DNA from: an uncultured Asticcacaulis sp.
Lineage (GTDB): Bacteria; Pseudomonadota; Alphaproteobacteria; Caulobacterales; Caulobacteraceae
DNA: 18,202 bases
Direction: 5' to 3'
NCBI GenBank assembly: GCA_946480525.1
Contig: CAMLLA010000025.1
Span: forward strand, 1-18,202
This document shows positions 6,778-15,832 of the stretch, one piece after another. Positions within the stretch are counted from its first letter, which is position 1. Each line of letters starts with the position of its first letter. The notes beneath the pieces were generated by a model. It saw only the letters and a program-made list of their open reading frames with translations, searched no databases and was not told the DNA's origin. The position numbers and the translations under genes were made by a program.

Positions 6778-8433
6778 TCAGCCGGCGCCCCACACGGTAC
6801 GCGCAGCGCCTTCCGGATCGTTTTCAACGCGGCAGGTCGTATTGACCAGCAGGGTCGCCCGGCTCGCCCGGTCATATCTCGGCCAGTCCGGCACGCCTTT
6901 GGCCGCCGGCCTGCCGGTTCGGGCAAAGGTGGTGAGCAGGGTCGACAGGTTGCGTGACGCCTGCTCCAGTCCCGGACCGTTGCCGTGCAGGCCGCCCAGG
7001 TCCCAGTTGAAAAAGGTCGAACCGATATCGGTGGCATGCCCCGCCTTAAGGGTCGCGGTCGTTCCGGCGATCGGGAAATTCGATTCATAGTCGTAACGAT
7101 AGAGCCATACGGGCGCGGCCAGGTCCGACTTCAGACTGGCCGTCGTCACGCTGTCATTGCCGAAGACACGCGCCGAGGCGATAGCAATATAGACGTCGGC
7201 CGGTGTCGCATCCGGATAAAGACCGCGATATGCCGCGAGCACGTCCGGCGCCTTGTCACCAAGTTCGGTATCGAGCCGTGCCTTCAACGCCGCATCACTC
7301 ATGGTGAAGGTATCTGGCCGCCCCATATTGAAAAAGGTTGCCTCGTCGCGATCCCAGCCAACGATCAGAGGAATATCTGCCGACAGCGCGGGCGCCTTTG
7401 GATCGAACGGCTGTGCCGGCAGAACGGAGCCGTCAACAACCGGCCCGAAATGGCCCGGTTCGTTAAAATCACTTCCGGCGGCCAGCAGCCGTCGCGGACC
7501 GCTCCGCGAATTGACTAAAGGGCCTTTGTCCTGGTCGGCGGCCAGCTGCAGGTCTAGCAGGGCCTGGGTGGGCACCTTGTCCAGTTGCTCAGGTCGGGTG
7601 AGGTTCAGCGCCGCCATCACCCGGCGGGTGGTTTCACGCGCCGCATCGGCCGTGAACCGGCGTGGCCAGGCGCCGCTCTGGATGATCGCCTTATGGAACA
7701 GGGCCCTGGCCGCCGGCATGGCCATCAACGTGCCGACCTTGCCACCGCCACCGGACTCACCGAAAATCGTGACATTGCCGGGATCGCCGCCGAAGGCCGA
7801 GATGCTGTCCCTCACCCATTCCAGTGCCGCGACGACATCAAGCATGCCGGCATTGGCGACCCGATCACCACCTTCGACCCACAGATAACCGAACAGGCCC
7901 AGGCGGTGATTGCAGGCAACCACAACGACGTCATGCACCACTGCCAGCCGGCCGCCGTCCTGCGACGTCGAACCGGCCGAACCGGTGACGAAACCTCCGC
8001 CGTGCAGGTAGAACATGACCGGACGCCTGCGCCCGTCGGCAGCGGGTGTCCAGACGTTCAGCACGCCACAGTCCTCGCTGTAGCCAGGCTCCTGTTCGCC
8101 ATAGGTCGACTTGGGCTTTTGCCAGGCCGGCGCCCCCAGTTTCAAGGCATCGAATACGCCCGTCCACGGCTTGACCGGTGTCGGCGCGCGGAACCGGTTG
8201 GCGCCGCCCAAAGGGCCGGTATAGGGAATGCCCTTGAAACTCAAGGCGCCGCGCGCAGTCCCGCCACGCACCCGGCCCTTGGGCGTATCCACCTCGACAA
8301 AGGGCGCTATGGGAATGGTGGAGGTGGAAAGCGCCGTTGATTGGGATTGCGCCTGCGCCCATCCGCCCGCCGTCAGCAGCGACGCCGCCATGCCTGAGCC
8401 GATAAGGCTCCGCCGATCCATATTGAAACCCAT
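6778..8433 (-). CDS. Tat-exported type-B carboxylesterase
   Basis: 551 residues, the normal length for the family. The N-terminus MDRRSLIGSGMAASLL is a twin-arginine signal (R7-R8) ending near AQA, so the enzyme is probably periplasmic or secreted. The alpha/beta-hydrolase core has the oxyanion-hole HGGGF (144-148), nucleophile elbow GESGGG with S227, acid E364 in GWDRDEATFF, and H466 in AGHATDIG. The usual GESAGG has Gly instead of Ala after the serine. It hydrolyses carboxylic esters; the natural substrate is unknown. The start at 8433 has GGGAG 8 bases upstream; longer frames lack this and would bury the Tat motif. The nearest gene, the helical-repeat protein, ends about 118 bases upstream. 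Confidence 0.9.
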   Translation of the reverse strand: MGFNMDRRSLIGSGMAASLLTAGGWAQAQSQSTALSTSTIPIAPFVEVDTPKGRVRGGTARGALSFKGIPYTGPLGGANRFRAPTPVKPWTGVFDALKLGAPAWQKPKSTYGEQEPGYSEDCGVLNVWTPAADGRRRPVMFYLHGGGFVTGSAGSTSQDGGRLAVVHDVVVVACNHRLGLFGYLWVEGGDRVANAGMLDVVAALEWVRDSISAFGGDPGNVTIFGESGGGGKVGTLMAMPAARALFHKAIIQSGAWPRRFTADAARETTRRVMAALNLTRPEQLDKVPTQALLDLQLAADQDKGPLVNSRSGPRRLLAAGSDFNEPGHFGPVVDGSVLPAQPFDPKAPALSADIPLIVGWDRDEATFFNMGRPDTFTMSDAALKARLDTELGDKAPDVLAAYRGLYPDATPADVYIAIASARVFGNDSVTTASLKSDLAAPVWLYRYDYESNFPIAGTTATLKAGHATDIGSTFFNWDLGGLHGNGPGLEQASRNLSTLLTTFARTGRPAAKGVPDWPRYDRASRATLLVNTTCRVENDPEGAARTVWGAG

Positions 8434-8551
8434 AGAGCTCTCCCAAACTTCTTTGATTTTTGGGCAGCTTAATCGAGCCAGACCGGCGCAACAATATCTA
8501 ACGATTCGCGGATCGACCCTCACCAACGGGCCGGCAGTACGGACTTAACAG

Positions 8552-9892
8552 CTACTCCTGCTCGCGTACCCGGCAAAGCTGGGCCTGTGCCGTTTCAGCC
8601 ATGCCCGTCATGCCATGCTCGGCGAAGATTTCGTGCGCCGCCTCCAGGGCATAGGCCGCCTCGGCGCGTTCCATCATGAAGCCGGTGATGTCGCCACGCG
8701 CCACATAGAGCCGCGCCAGATTGCTCTGCACGATTGCCCAGCCGATCGGGTCGTCCTGGGGCTTGAGGGTGCGCAGTTCTTCCTTGAACGCCGCTTCTGC
8801 CGCATCCAGCGATGTGAGGTCACCCTTCAGTTCGGCGTGACGGGCCAGGCAGACGGCGCGGTTGTTGACCAGTTGCGCGCGCAGGGTCAGTTGCTTCTGC
8901 ATCGGGCGCTTCAACGCCATGTCGTACATGGCGATCGCCTGGTCGCAAACCTCCTGGTTCAGTGTCAGTTCGCCCAAGGCCTGAAGCCCCATGGCAAGGG
9001 CCTGCTTGTGCTCGACCCAGTCAAGCGGGGAATGTTCATAGTCGAGCGCCGCAGTGTCGTCATTCGACAGGAGCGCAATACCCTGGCTGATGCCTTCGGG
9101 CCTGCCTTCGATCTGGCCCTGCCAGATGCGCGCCAGGGCCAGGCGCAGGGTGACGCGAGCGTAGGTCACTGGCTCGTAGTCCGGGTCGAGGCGCTGACGC
9201 AGGGCTTCGAAGTCGGTGATGACGGCAGCCATGAGGGTTGGGTCGGCGCGATCGAGACCGACCATCATCAAAAGGTCGCCACGATCGAAACGGGCATGGG
9301 CGGCATCCAGCTTGTCGCGGGCGGCGTTGGTCTGGCGAACGCGCTGGTCGGCGCGGTCGATGGCGCGGTCGATGCGCGACATGGCATGAAGCGCCGGATC
9401 GAGATCCTGGGCGCCCTTGCGTGCAGCCAGGCGTGCAGCCAGGCGCGCTTCGACGGCGGCGAAGCGCGCCTTCAACACCTCGTCGTCGGCGACAGCGGCC
9501 CTGCCGCCACTCAACAGGCTTTCCGCCGATTCCAACAGCTCGTGGGTTTCGAACAGTTCGCTGCCAAGGATGCAGGTCAGTGCCTGCTCCAGTGCTGCCG
9601 CGGCGGCTTCGGAGGTCGTCTTGGCTTCCCTGCCGGCGTTTTCGGCGGCGCTGGCGGCACGGCGCAGAGCCACCGGGTCCCCTGTGCGCCGCGCATATTC
9701 GCGCCAGATCTGTGTGGCTTCGAGGTAGGGCGTAAAACGATTCTTGGTCGAGACACGGCCGCCTTCGATGTCGAGATGACGACCCTGGGCGATAAGCAGC
9801 TTCAGATTCAGCAGCTCATAGAGCGACGGATCGGTTTCAACCCGCCCGTGATTGCCAAAGATACGTCTGATTTCCCGACCGAATTCGAACAT
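8552..9892 (-). CDS. Helical-repeat (TPR-like) cytoplasmic protein, function unknown
   Basis: 446 residues, rich in Ala, Leu, Arg and Glu, without signal peptide or membrane segment. Pairs of helices of TPR or Sel1-like character recur in the C-terminal half, for example NRAVCLARHAEL-(...)-LDAAEAAFKEEL and QSNLARLYVARGD-(...)-AAYALEAAHEIF. The middle (about 150-200) is a probable coiled coil rich in Arg, Ala and Asp. Such proteins are usually scaffolds for other proteins, but I recognise no specific family. The start at 9892 follows a GGGGG run by 9 bases. It lies about 130 bases downstream of the diguanylate cyclase gene and could be co-transcribed with it. Confidence 0.75.
   Translation of the reverse strand: MFEFGREIRRIFGNHGRVETDPSLYELLNLKLLIAQGRHLDIEGGRVSTKNRFTPYLEATQIWREYARRTGDPVALRRAASAAENAGREAKTTSEAAAAALEQALTCILGSELFETHELLESAESLLSGGRAAVADDEVLKARFAAVEARLAARLAARKGAQDLDPALHAMSRIDRAIDRADQRVRQTNAARDKLDAAHARFDRGDLLMMVGLDRADPTLMAAVITDFEALRQRLDPDYEPVTYARVTLRLALARIWQGQIEGRPEGISQGIALLSNDDTAALDYEHSPLDWVEHKQALAMGLQALGELTLNQEVCDQAIAMYDMALKRPMQKQLTLRAQLVNNRAVCLARHAELKGDLTSLDAAEAAFKEELRTLKPQDDPIGWAIVQSNLARLYVARGDITGFMMERAEAAYALEAAHEIFAEHGMTGMAETAQAQLCRVREQE
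9421..9444. repeat. 12-bp in-frame tandem duplication
   Basis: GTGCAGCCAGGC occurs twice head to tail (9421-9432 and 9433-9444) within the helical-repeat gene and encodes a doubled four-residue LAAR step in the coiled region. Because it is in frame it lengthens the helix by about one turn without disrupting it. It could vary in copy number by slippage. Confidence 0.7.
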
Positions 9893-10021
9893 GTCCCGTT
9901 ACCCCCTCAAGGCGAGAAGCGTATCAGGACGATACGCAACGCTTGAGGCTCGAACAGGCCGATGCAAACCCAGGGCCGCGGGACGGTGAATACAGATTAA
10001 CGAAAAGGGCCGGTTGTTGTG

Positions 10022-11404
10022 TCAGGCGGCCCTGGACATGTCCGCCCGATGCAGACGGCAGCAGTTGCGCCCGCCTGCCTTGGCGGCATAAAGCGCCGTG
10101 TCGGCCAGGGACACCATCCGCGAAAAGTCGGGTTCGGCAGAGTGAGCCCAATGGATGCCGAAGCTGGCGGTCACCGTGCCGCAGGGACCGAAGTCGTGGC
10201 TTTCGACGCATTCCCGCAGCTTCTCGGCGATGCGCTGGGCGCCCCGGCGATCGACATCGGCGCATACGACGATGAATTCCTCCCCGCCCCACCGCGCCGA
10301 CATATCCCCCATCCGGATGTTGCTGTTGATGACGCCGGCAAAGGACGCCAGCACCTGATCGCCGAAGTCATGGCCGTGGGTGTCGTTCAGCGCCTTGAAA
10401 TGATCTATATCGATAAGAATAACCGCAAGATCAAACGCGCCACGACGTTGCCCGGTCATGGCGTCGAACGACTCGACCAGGCCCCGGCGGTTGAGCAGAC
10501 CAGTCAGGTGATCGCGCCGCGCCGCCTCCTGTGCCTCCCGCAAAGCCAGGGCTTCGAGCGTCTGGCGCTCCCTCAGGGCTTTACGCAGATTGACGACGCG
10601 GTAGCCGAGATAGGCCACGATCACCGCGCTCCACAGGCCAAGCAACAGCAGGTATCCTTGCGCGTCGCTCAGGATCGCCTTGCGCACCAGAACTTCCTTG
10701 ATCTCGAACGAATGGTGTCCGACCGGTGCTTCCGTTCCGGTTTCGAAGATCAGGGAGGTCACATTGTCGAACTTCGGGCGGCCGAACTGGGGCGCCAGCC
10801 GGTGCTTGCGCAGCCACCAGTCCGCGACGCCAAAATCGGCCGTGGTAAATTCAACCGTCTGCAGCTTGCCGGGGGTCGTGTCCGCTTCGACGCGCAGGTA
10901 CTGCGGGCTCTCGTCGTCAGCGCGAACGCTGTAGGCCGGGTCGAAGTTCTTGAGGTGGACGCGGAACGATGTCGCTTCACCCTTGTACAAAATTTTGATG
11001 ACCATCGACCGCATATTGGTCAGGTCGAGGCCGTGAGTCCCCCTGCCGCGGTCGAGAAACAGTTCGTAGCCACAATAACGATACGGATGCTGGACATGCA
11101 GGTCGCAGTCCCATTTTAGCGCACCCTTGTCGCTGGTAACGGACTTGCCGCCGACACCGGCGTCGCCGTCGGAGAAGACAAGATGGCTGTTGCCGGCAGT
11201 GCTTTGCGGCGTGAAGCTGACCGTCCGGCCCAGCAAGTGGTCCTTGCCGGCTATGGCGCCGGCCGTCAGCAACAGCAGACACAGGAGCGCCATTTCGAAC
11301 TTGGCGTTTGCCGCCAGACGCATGCCCTTGCCGGCAGTTCCGGCGATACGCTTTTGCAGGCCTTCAATACTCAAGGCGAGATTTCCCCAAAGCTGTGTCA
11401 GCAT
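10022..11404 (-). CDS. Membrane diguanylate cyclase (GGDEF) with N-terminal sensory domain
   Basis: 460 residues. TM1 is about 36-53. A roughly 200-residue extracytoplasmic region (55-247) of beta-rich character resembles jelly-roll or carbohydrate-binding folds. TM2 is about 250-270, followed by a linker helix and the GGDEF domain from about 290. The active site is RWGGEEF with GGEEF at 373-377. The inhibitory I-site RxxD is present as RMGD (364-367), and DxLTGLLNRRG (298-308) is typical. It should make cyclic di-GMP from two GTP and be feedback-inhibited. No EAL domain is present. The start at 11404 has only AAGG directly in front; an internal TTG at 11374 with GGGGA upstream is a real alternative. 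The helical-repeat gene follows on the same strand. Confidence 0.9.
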   Translation of the reverse strand: MLTQLWGNLALSIEGLQKRIAGTAGKGMRLAANAKFEMALLCLLLLTAGAIAGKDHLLGRTVSFTPQSTAGNSHLVFSDGDAGVGGKSVTSDKGALKWDCDLHVQHPYRYCGYELFLDRGRGTHGLDLTNMRSMVIKILYKGEATSFRVHLKNFDPAYSVRADDESPQYLRVEADTTPGKLQTVEFTTADFGVADWWLRKHRLAPQFGRPKFDNVTSLIFETGTEAPVGHHSFEIKEVLVRKAILSDAQGYLLLLGLWSAVIVAYLGYRVVNLRKALRERQTLEALALREAQEAARRDHLTGLLNRRGLVESFDAMTGQRRGAFDLAVILIDIDHFKALNDTHGHDFGDQVLASFAGVINSNIRMGDMSARWGGEEFIVVCADVDRRGAQRIAEKLRECVESHDFGPCGTVTASFGIHWAHSAEPDFSRMVSLADTALYAAKAGGRNCCRLHRADMSRAA

Positions 11405-11416
11405 CCTTGGTGGGGA

Positions 11417-11428
11417 TATTACGTAATA
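11417..11428. promoter_or_regulatory. Palindrome upstream of the diguanylate cyclase
   Basis: TATTACGTAATA is a perfect 12-bp palindrome 13 bases before the cyclase start codon, in the short region between the cyclase and the 3' end of the aldo/keto reductase gene. The position suits an operator, but no binding family is evident. Confidence 0.3.
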
Positions 11429-11466
11429 ACCTTAAGGATAGGGTGAAATAACAGCGTTAACGCAAG

Positions 11467-12321
11467 TCAAACACTTACCGCTTCATCCAGTGCCGCGAAC
11501 TCGTCATCGCTCAGCACAATATCGGCGGCCGCCGTGTTTTCCTCGAGGTGCCTGACCTTGCTGGTGCCGGGAATGGGCATCATGACGGGCGAGCGCCGGA
11601 GCACCCAGGCCAGTGCGATCTGCGACGGCGCCGCATTGTGGGCGTGAGCGATCCGGTCCAACACAGTGCCAGGCCGCGCCAGGTCGCCGGCAGCGAGCGG
11701 ATACCAGGGAATGAAGCCGATGCCATTGGCTTCGCAATAGGTCAGGACGTCTTCGCTGCCGCGTTCGGCCAGGTTGTACCGATTCTGGACCGTCGCCACC
11801 GGGAAGACCTTCTGTGCCGCCCGGATGTCTTCGACCGACACTTCGGACAGGCCGGCATGGCGGATGACGCCGCTGCCCAGCAGGGATTTCACCGCGGAGA
11901 ACTGTTCGTCACGCGGCACGCGCGGATCGATCCGATGAAGCTGCCACAGGTCGATGACCTCGACACCCAGCTTGTCGCGCGACCGGTTGGCGTTTTCGAT
12001 CAGGTAATCCGGGTCGCCATTGGGAATCCAGATATTGGGGCCGCGCCGCACCAATCCGGCCTTGGTCGCGACAACCAGCTTGCCATAGGGATGCAGGGCC
12101 TCGCGGATCAGTTTTTCGGATACGTCGGGCCCGTAGGAGTCGGCCGTGTCGATGAAATCGACGCCGAGTTCGGGCAAACGCTTCAGCACGCGCAGAGCTT
12201 CTTCGCGATCGGTGGGCTCGCCCCAGACGCCGGGGCCCGTCACGCGCATGGCGCCAAAACCCAGGCGATTGACGCTCAGGCTGCCGCCGATTTTGAAGGT
12301 TCCGCTGTTTGCTGCCGTCAT
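11467..12321 (-). CDS. Aldo/keto reductase
   Basis: 284 residues, normal for short members of the AKR superfamily. The catalytic tetrad is visible: D58 and Y63 in [11 protein letters not shown]87 in VVATKAG and H129 in LWQLHRID. The C-terminal NADPH-binding signature [13 protein letters not shown] is also present. It reduces aldehydes or ketones with NAD(P)H in the cytoplasm; the substrate is unknown. The start at 12321 has GGAGAGGGCC immediately upstream; a longer frame runs back into the sulfatase gene and has no start signal. It follows the sulfatase by about 90 bases on the same strand, so the two probably share a transcript, though they need not share a pathway. Confidence 0.9.
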   Translation of the reverse strand: MTAANSGTFKIGGSLSVNRLGFGAMRVTGPGVWGEPTDREEALRVLKRLPELGVDFIDTADSYGPDVSEKLIREALHPYGKLVVATKAGLVRRGPNIWIPNGDPDYLIENANRSRDKLGVEVIDLWQLHRIDPRVPRDEQFSAVKSLLGSGVIRHAGLSEVSVEDIRAAQKVFPVATVQNRYNLAERGSEDVLTYCEANGIGFIPWYPLAAGDLARPGTVLDRIAHAHNAAPSQIALAWVLRRSPVMMPIPGTSKVRHLEENTAAADIVLSDDEFAALDEAVSV

Positions 12322-12410
12322 GGCCCTCTCCTTGTTGTGCAAGGCAGATGGTAACCACAGGCAGAAATTGCAACCACATCCTTGTGCTTTCAGCGCCAAC
12401 TGCCGGCCGG

Positions 12411-13796
12411 CTAATACCGGTCGGGAAGGTAGGCTTTTACATCGCCGCTGAATGTCTTTTCCGTATAGGGCAACATCTGCGCATTCCATGCGGCGAAGCC
12501 TGCCTTCAGGCGCGCGAATACCTCGGGGTGTACGGACCTTAATTCCGCACGCTCGCGCGGGTCCTTGACGACGTCAAACAGGTGTTCCTTGTCACCCAGC
12601 TTCAGGTATTTCCAGTTGCCGTCGCGTACCGCCGCTTGGCTGTTTGCCTTGAATCGCCAATAGACGGTTCTTGGTACATCGGACGCACGCCCCAGGATCT
12701 GGTCGAGCAGGTTCAGGCCGTCAAAGTCATCCTTTGGGACAGGTCCTTCGCTGGCGGCCGCCAGCAGCGTTGGAGCAAAGTCCATCGACAGCATGACCTG
12801 CTGCGCGACACCGCCCGCCTTTATCCGTCCCGGCCAGCGCATGATGAGGGGCACACGAATGCCCCCCTCCAGTAACTCGCCCTTCTGACCTGTCAGCGGC
12901 CACGCGTCGGAATAGCGCTCGCCGCCATTGTCGCTGGTAAAGACCACGATCGTGTTGCCGGCCATCCCCTTTGCCGCCAGCGCGTCAAGCACCCTCCCTA
13001 TCGTCTGGTCCAGGCGCTGGACGATCCGGCCATAGACTTCAAGCGACCCACCCTCGTCGTCGCGCAAGGATCGCAATTGTGCCGCCCGCATGGCGTCCTC
13101 TGGCCCTTCCCATGGCCAGTGCGGCGCGGTGAAATGCAGGCTAAGAAACAGGGGCTTGTCCGATGGCGCCTCGATCTGGCGGATGGCCTCGTCGCCAAGA
13201 AGATCGGTCAGGTATCCCGGCCGGTCGACAGGTTGATCGTCCTGCCACAGGCCGTCGTCGGGGCGGTCTTCCTTGATCGCCTCCTTGTGGGTAAAGTAAT
13301 CCGCCGCACCGCCGCTGATGCCGAAGAAGCTGTCATAGCCGAACTGCGTCGGATTCTGGCCGGGCAGCAGGCCGACGTGCCATTTGCCGACCAGGGCGGT
13401 GCGATAGCCCTGCGCCTTCAGCCGCGAAGCGACGGTGGGCGTCCACGGCGGCAGGCCCAATCCATCATCGGCGACCAGCGGCTCGTGCAGGCCGACCTTG
13501 AATCGCTGAGGATAGCGGCCGGTCACCAGCGCCGTGCGTGTCGCCGAACACACAGCGGAATTGGCATAGGCCTGTTGGAACAGCAGGCCGTCTTTCGCCA
13601 GACGGTCGAGCACAGGCGTGTCGTAATCCCTGCGGCCGTAACAGGACAGATCGGCAAATCCCATATCGTCAGCCAGGATGAAGAGGATATGCGGCGCCTT
13701 GCCGGGCGCGGCCGTTGCCCCTGCCCCCATCGTCAGCATAGGTACTGCCGCAGCAGAGGTGGCGAGGAAACGGCGACGGCTTAGGAGCTTCGACAT
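12411..13796 (-). CDS. Tat-exported arylsulfatase-type sulfatase
   Basis: 461 residues. The N-terminus [16 protein letters not shown] is a Tat signal, so it acts in the periplasm or outside. Metal-binding D43-D44 (ILADDMG) and the signature C83-S-A-T-R87 followed by [11 protein letters not shown] are present, as are GKWHVG, FTSDNGG and a closing [15 protein letters not shown]83 would be oxidised to formylglycine. The motif is of C-x-A-x-R rather than C-x-P-S-R form; both are known in bacteria, the former with radical-SAM maturases. No maturase gene is in the window. It hydrolyses sulfate esters, perhaps of sulfated polysaccharides. GGAGAG lies 4 bases before the ATG, and a possible -10 (TATAAC, 13820-13825) lies upstream. 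It is the first gene of a likely pair with the aldo/keto reductase. Confidence 0.9.
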   Translation of the reverse strand: MSKLLSRRRFLATSAAAVPMLTMGAGATAAPGKAPHILFILADDMGFADLSCYGRRDYDTPVLDRLAKDGLLFQQAYANSAVCSATRTALVTGRYPQRFKVGLHEPLVADDGLGLPPWTPTVASRLKAQGYRTALVGKWHVGLLPGQNPTQFGYDSFFGISGGAADYFTHKEAIKEDRPDDGLWQDDQPVDRPGYLTDLLGDEAIRQIEAPSDKPLFLSLHFTAPHWPWEGPEDAMRAAQLRSLRDDEGGSLEVYGRIVQRLDQTIGRVLDALAAKGMAGNTIVVFTSDNGGERYSDAWPLTGQKGELLEGGIRVPLIMRWPGRIKAGGVAQQVMLSMDFAPTLLAAASEGPVPKDDFDGLNLLDQILGRASDVPRTVYWRFKANSQAAVRDGNWKYLKLGDKEHLFDVVKDPRERAELRSVHPEVFARLKAGFAAWNAQMLPYTEKTFSGDVKAYLPDRY

Positions 13797-13891
13797 TGCA
13801 CTCTCCGGAAAAGAACAGAGTTATACTGTTCAGTGCGGAGCGGCAACAGGTTTGGAGCCTGACGCATTCCGCAGGACGGCGAGGCGACCGG

Positions 13892-14122
13892 CTATTTTCT
13901 CGGATCAATCAAACCTTGGATTTCGTAGGGCGTTTCGCCCGTCAATTCGTGGAGTTTCAGCCAGGCATTGACGGCCGCCGCGACCGGTCCGGGAACCGGC
14001 AGGCCGGCGAACCAGCGCGAAACCGAGGACCGGTCCACATCCAGCGCCTCCGCCAGGCGTGACATCCAGCCACGCTCGCCGAAGAGCAGGATTGCAGCCG
14101 TCCTCAGTTCCTCTGCCGTCAT
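13892..14122 (-). CDS. Tiny HTH DNA-binding protein coupled to the Rsr gene
   Basis: 76 residues with a Cro/XRE-like helix-turn-helix at about 17-39 (MSRLAEALDVDRSSVSRWFAG) followed by an amphipathic helix and a short polar tail. There is no effector domain. The ATG at 14122 lies one base after the TGA stop of the Ro60/Rsr gene (TGA-C-ATG), so translation is coupled; an in-frame TTG at 14140 would give six more residues. Such tiny HTH proteins usually bind short operators as dimers. Being in the rsr operon, it is a good candidate to bind the palindrome GTTGCATNATGCAAC that marks both Y RNA promoters upstream. This is inference from context only. Confidence 0.8.
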   Translation of the reverse strand: MTAEELRTAAILLFGERGWMSRLAEALDVDRSSVSRWFAGLPVPGPVAAAVNAWLKLHELTGETPYEIQGLIDPRK

Positions 14123-14123
14123 G

Positions 14124-15488
14124 TCAGTTTTCCCGCTCAAGCGCCGGTTGGGGCGTATTCACAAGCGCCTCGTGCTCACGAATATACCCCAGGACAGCTT
14201 CGGAAAAACCGTCGATGTGCGTCCAGGCGCCGCAGCCGACCCCGTTACGGGCCGAAGCGACGTTGATCATGTAGGCCTTTGGGGCCACAGGATCAGGCAC
14301 CGGGTCGGACGACTGTTCATCGGTGATGACGATCAACCGGTCGTGCCGGATGGCGTTCATCTTCTTGACAGCCTTACCCAACTCGGTCCCGCCGTGCGGC
14401 TGCGACTTTACGATCGCATCGACACCGGCCATGCCGCGCCGCGCCGGCACCTCCATCACATCGTTCGAGAAGGTGAAGATGCGCACATCGCCCGGGATGA
14501 CCGCAGCCAGCGTCGCCGCTGCGTCCATCCGCGTCAGATCGGACTTGGCCGACAGTTTCCAGTCCATCGAGCCCGACACGTCGACCAGGACAATCGTCCG
14601 GCCGGCCATGATCGGCTGTTCCAGAATGGTCTCCGCCAGCGCCTGATCCAGCACCGGTTCGTACCGGGGCGCAGCGCGGGCCGCAGCCACGTAACGGAAC
14701 GGCAGGACACGCTCGGCGCCACGCCGCGCGACGATGGCCGACTTGACGAGGTCTTCGTCAACGCCCGCCTGATCCATGTTGCGCAGGTTCCGCAACAGGG
14801 CCAGGTAACCGAGCTTGTGCTCGGTCAGCAGGCGCGTGAAGGTCTCCGCCTTGTCCGCCCCGCCCGACAGCGCCACCTCCCAGGTGTCCGGGGACGGCAG
14901 CGTCTTGTCGACCAGCTGCTTCCAGACAGCGGCTTGCGCCTCGTCCTTCGGCTTGGCGTGCGACAGGAACAGCACGTCACGCAGACGTACCGGCCCTTCG
15001 CGGTCGTACTTGGCCAGGGCATAGGCGTCGAACTTGACGAAGGCGCGGGCAAGCCCGAGCTTCATCTGCTTCGACAAGGGCCGCTTGCCGTTCCGCCAGT
15101 AGAGCGCAACCAGTTCGGACAGTTCGTCCGCCCGCTGGATCACCCGCTCGATGGTCGGCGCGACAAGCTTCCGTGCGCTATCCACCTGCTCCTTCAGCGC
15201 GCCGGGCCCGCCGGAGCGGATCAGGGCGCACACCAGCAACAGCGGCGCATGACGCAACTTCATCTGTTCGCGTGCTTCAATGGCCAGCGCAGCAACCGTT
15301 TCCGGTGCCACATTGCAGGCCAGCGCAAAGATCCGGTCGGCGATCGACTGACCGTCTTCGTAGAATTCGTTTTCCCACAGCATGCAGGACAGGACCGAAC
15401 GCCGAAGCTTCTGTTCGGCCGTCAGTTCCCGCGCCGGGGCGCCCTCGTGCGTGATGCCGGGGCGTTTTTGGAAAATGTTCAGTCTCAT
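14124..15488 (-). CDS. rsr: Ro60/Rsr ortholog: TROVE-domain RNA-binding protein with vWA domain
   Basis: 454 residues. The N-terminal TROVE domain (about 10-290) is an alpha-helical HEAT-repeat ring. Visible features are HAPLLLVCALIRSG (80-93), WRNGKRPLSKQMKLGLARAF (131-150), RLRDVLFLSHAKP (168-180) and DTWEVALSGG. The C-terminal von Willebrand A domain has a complete MIDAS: D303-x-S305-x-S307 (DVSGSM), T368 and D390 (VITDEQSSD). In characterised bacteria Rsr holds Y RNA on the outside of the ring, binds misfolded RNA in the hole, and works with exoribonucleases such as PNPase or RNase II in rRNA maturation and stress RNA decay. The ATG at 15488 is chosen because GAGAGAGG lies 7 bases upstream; a GTG at 15494 is too near. 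The Y RNA array lies directly upstream on the same strand; the coupled HTH gene lies downstream. No RtcB ligase gene is in the window. Confidence 0.93.
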   Translation of the reverse strand: MRLNIFQKRPGITHEGAPARELTAEQKLRRSVLSCMLWENEFYEDGQSIADRIFALACNVAPETVAALAIEAREQMKLRHAPLLLVCALIRSGGPGALKEQVDSARKLVAPTIERVIQRADELSELVALYWRNGKRPLSKQMKLGLARAFVKFDAYALAKYDREGPVRLRDVLFLSHAKPKDEAQAAVWKQLVDKTLPSPDTWEVALSGGADKAETFTRLLTEHKLGYLALLRNLRNMDQAGVDEDLVKSAIVARRGAERVLPFRYVAAARAAPRYEPVLDQALAETILEQPIMAGRTIVLVDVSGSMDWKLSAKSDLTRMDAAATLAAVIPGDVRIFTFSNDVMEVPARRGMAGVDAIVKSQPHGGTELGKAVKKMNAIRHDRLIVITDEQSSDPVPDPVAPKAYMINVASARNGVGCGAWTHIDGFSEAVLGYIREHEALVNTPQPALEREN

Positions 15489-15666
15489 GAACACACCTCT
15501 CTCGCATCGTTGAGGCGCAAAGCAGCATTCGCGGACACCATGTCCGGCGGCATTTGCGCGTGATTGGGGGCTTGGGGCGTCAGCCGGCGCAACTTGCCGG
15601 TTTCAGCAATTCAATAATCTGGCGCGGGGCAAGGCTAGTACGCGCCTTGCTGCGGCCGGTGAATGA
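15489..15666 (-). other. Leader between Y-D and rsr with two hairpins
   Basis: This 178-base stretch has no plausible ORF. A perfect 7-bp hairpin, GCAAGGC (15629-15635) / GCCTTGC (15644-15650), follows Y-D, and a smaller CCGGC/GCCGG hairpin lies at 15584-15600. Neither is followed by a T run, so transcription from the Y-D promoter probably continues into rsr. The hairpins would then protect the 3' side of Y-D or the 5' end of the rsr mRNA after processing. Confidence 0.5.
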
Positions 15667-15783
15667 TCCAGGGGTTCAGGCGAGAACGTCACCCCTCACC
15701 CGGCAAACCGGGATCGGGTTGGGGACTTGAACCCCGGACCTTTCGGCCTTTACCGATGAAAACGTTGCTCTACGCCACCTGGA
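15667..15783 (-). ncRNA. Candidate Y RNA Y-D, nearest to rsr, degenerate tRNA-like module
   Basis: About 117 nt. Outer stem TCCAGG (5') / CCTGGA (3'), then the conserved 7-nt strand TGGCGTA facing GCCTGAACC, then inner stem GAGCAACG / CGTTCTC with one bulge. Inside are three hairpins: GGCC-GAAA-GGTC with a GNRA loop; a T-arm mimic GGGG-TTCAAGT-CCCC (15721-15735) with a canonical T-loop; and CCCGG-TTTG-CCGGG (15699-15712) in the place of a closed acceptor stem. A clear D-arm is missing. The closing stem has the same plan as Y-A, Y-B and Y-C but different, compensating sequence. Transcribed towards rsr from the palindromic promoter at 15833-15863. Confidence 0.68.
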
Positions 15784-15832
15784 CATTGCCTTTGCGTGGT
15801 TCCCTAATCGGGCCTGCCCAAAGACAAAATGG

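Noticed and set aside
8615..9946. Long plus-strand open frame of 443 codons
   Set aside because: Antisense to the helical-repeat gene, which has the better start signal and plausible helical composition.
13968..15563. Long plus-strand open frame of 531 codons
   Set aside because: It is antisense to rsr and the HTH gene, and the translation has no recognisable domain.
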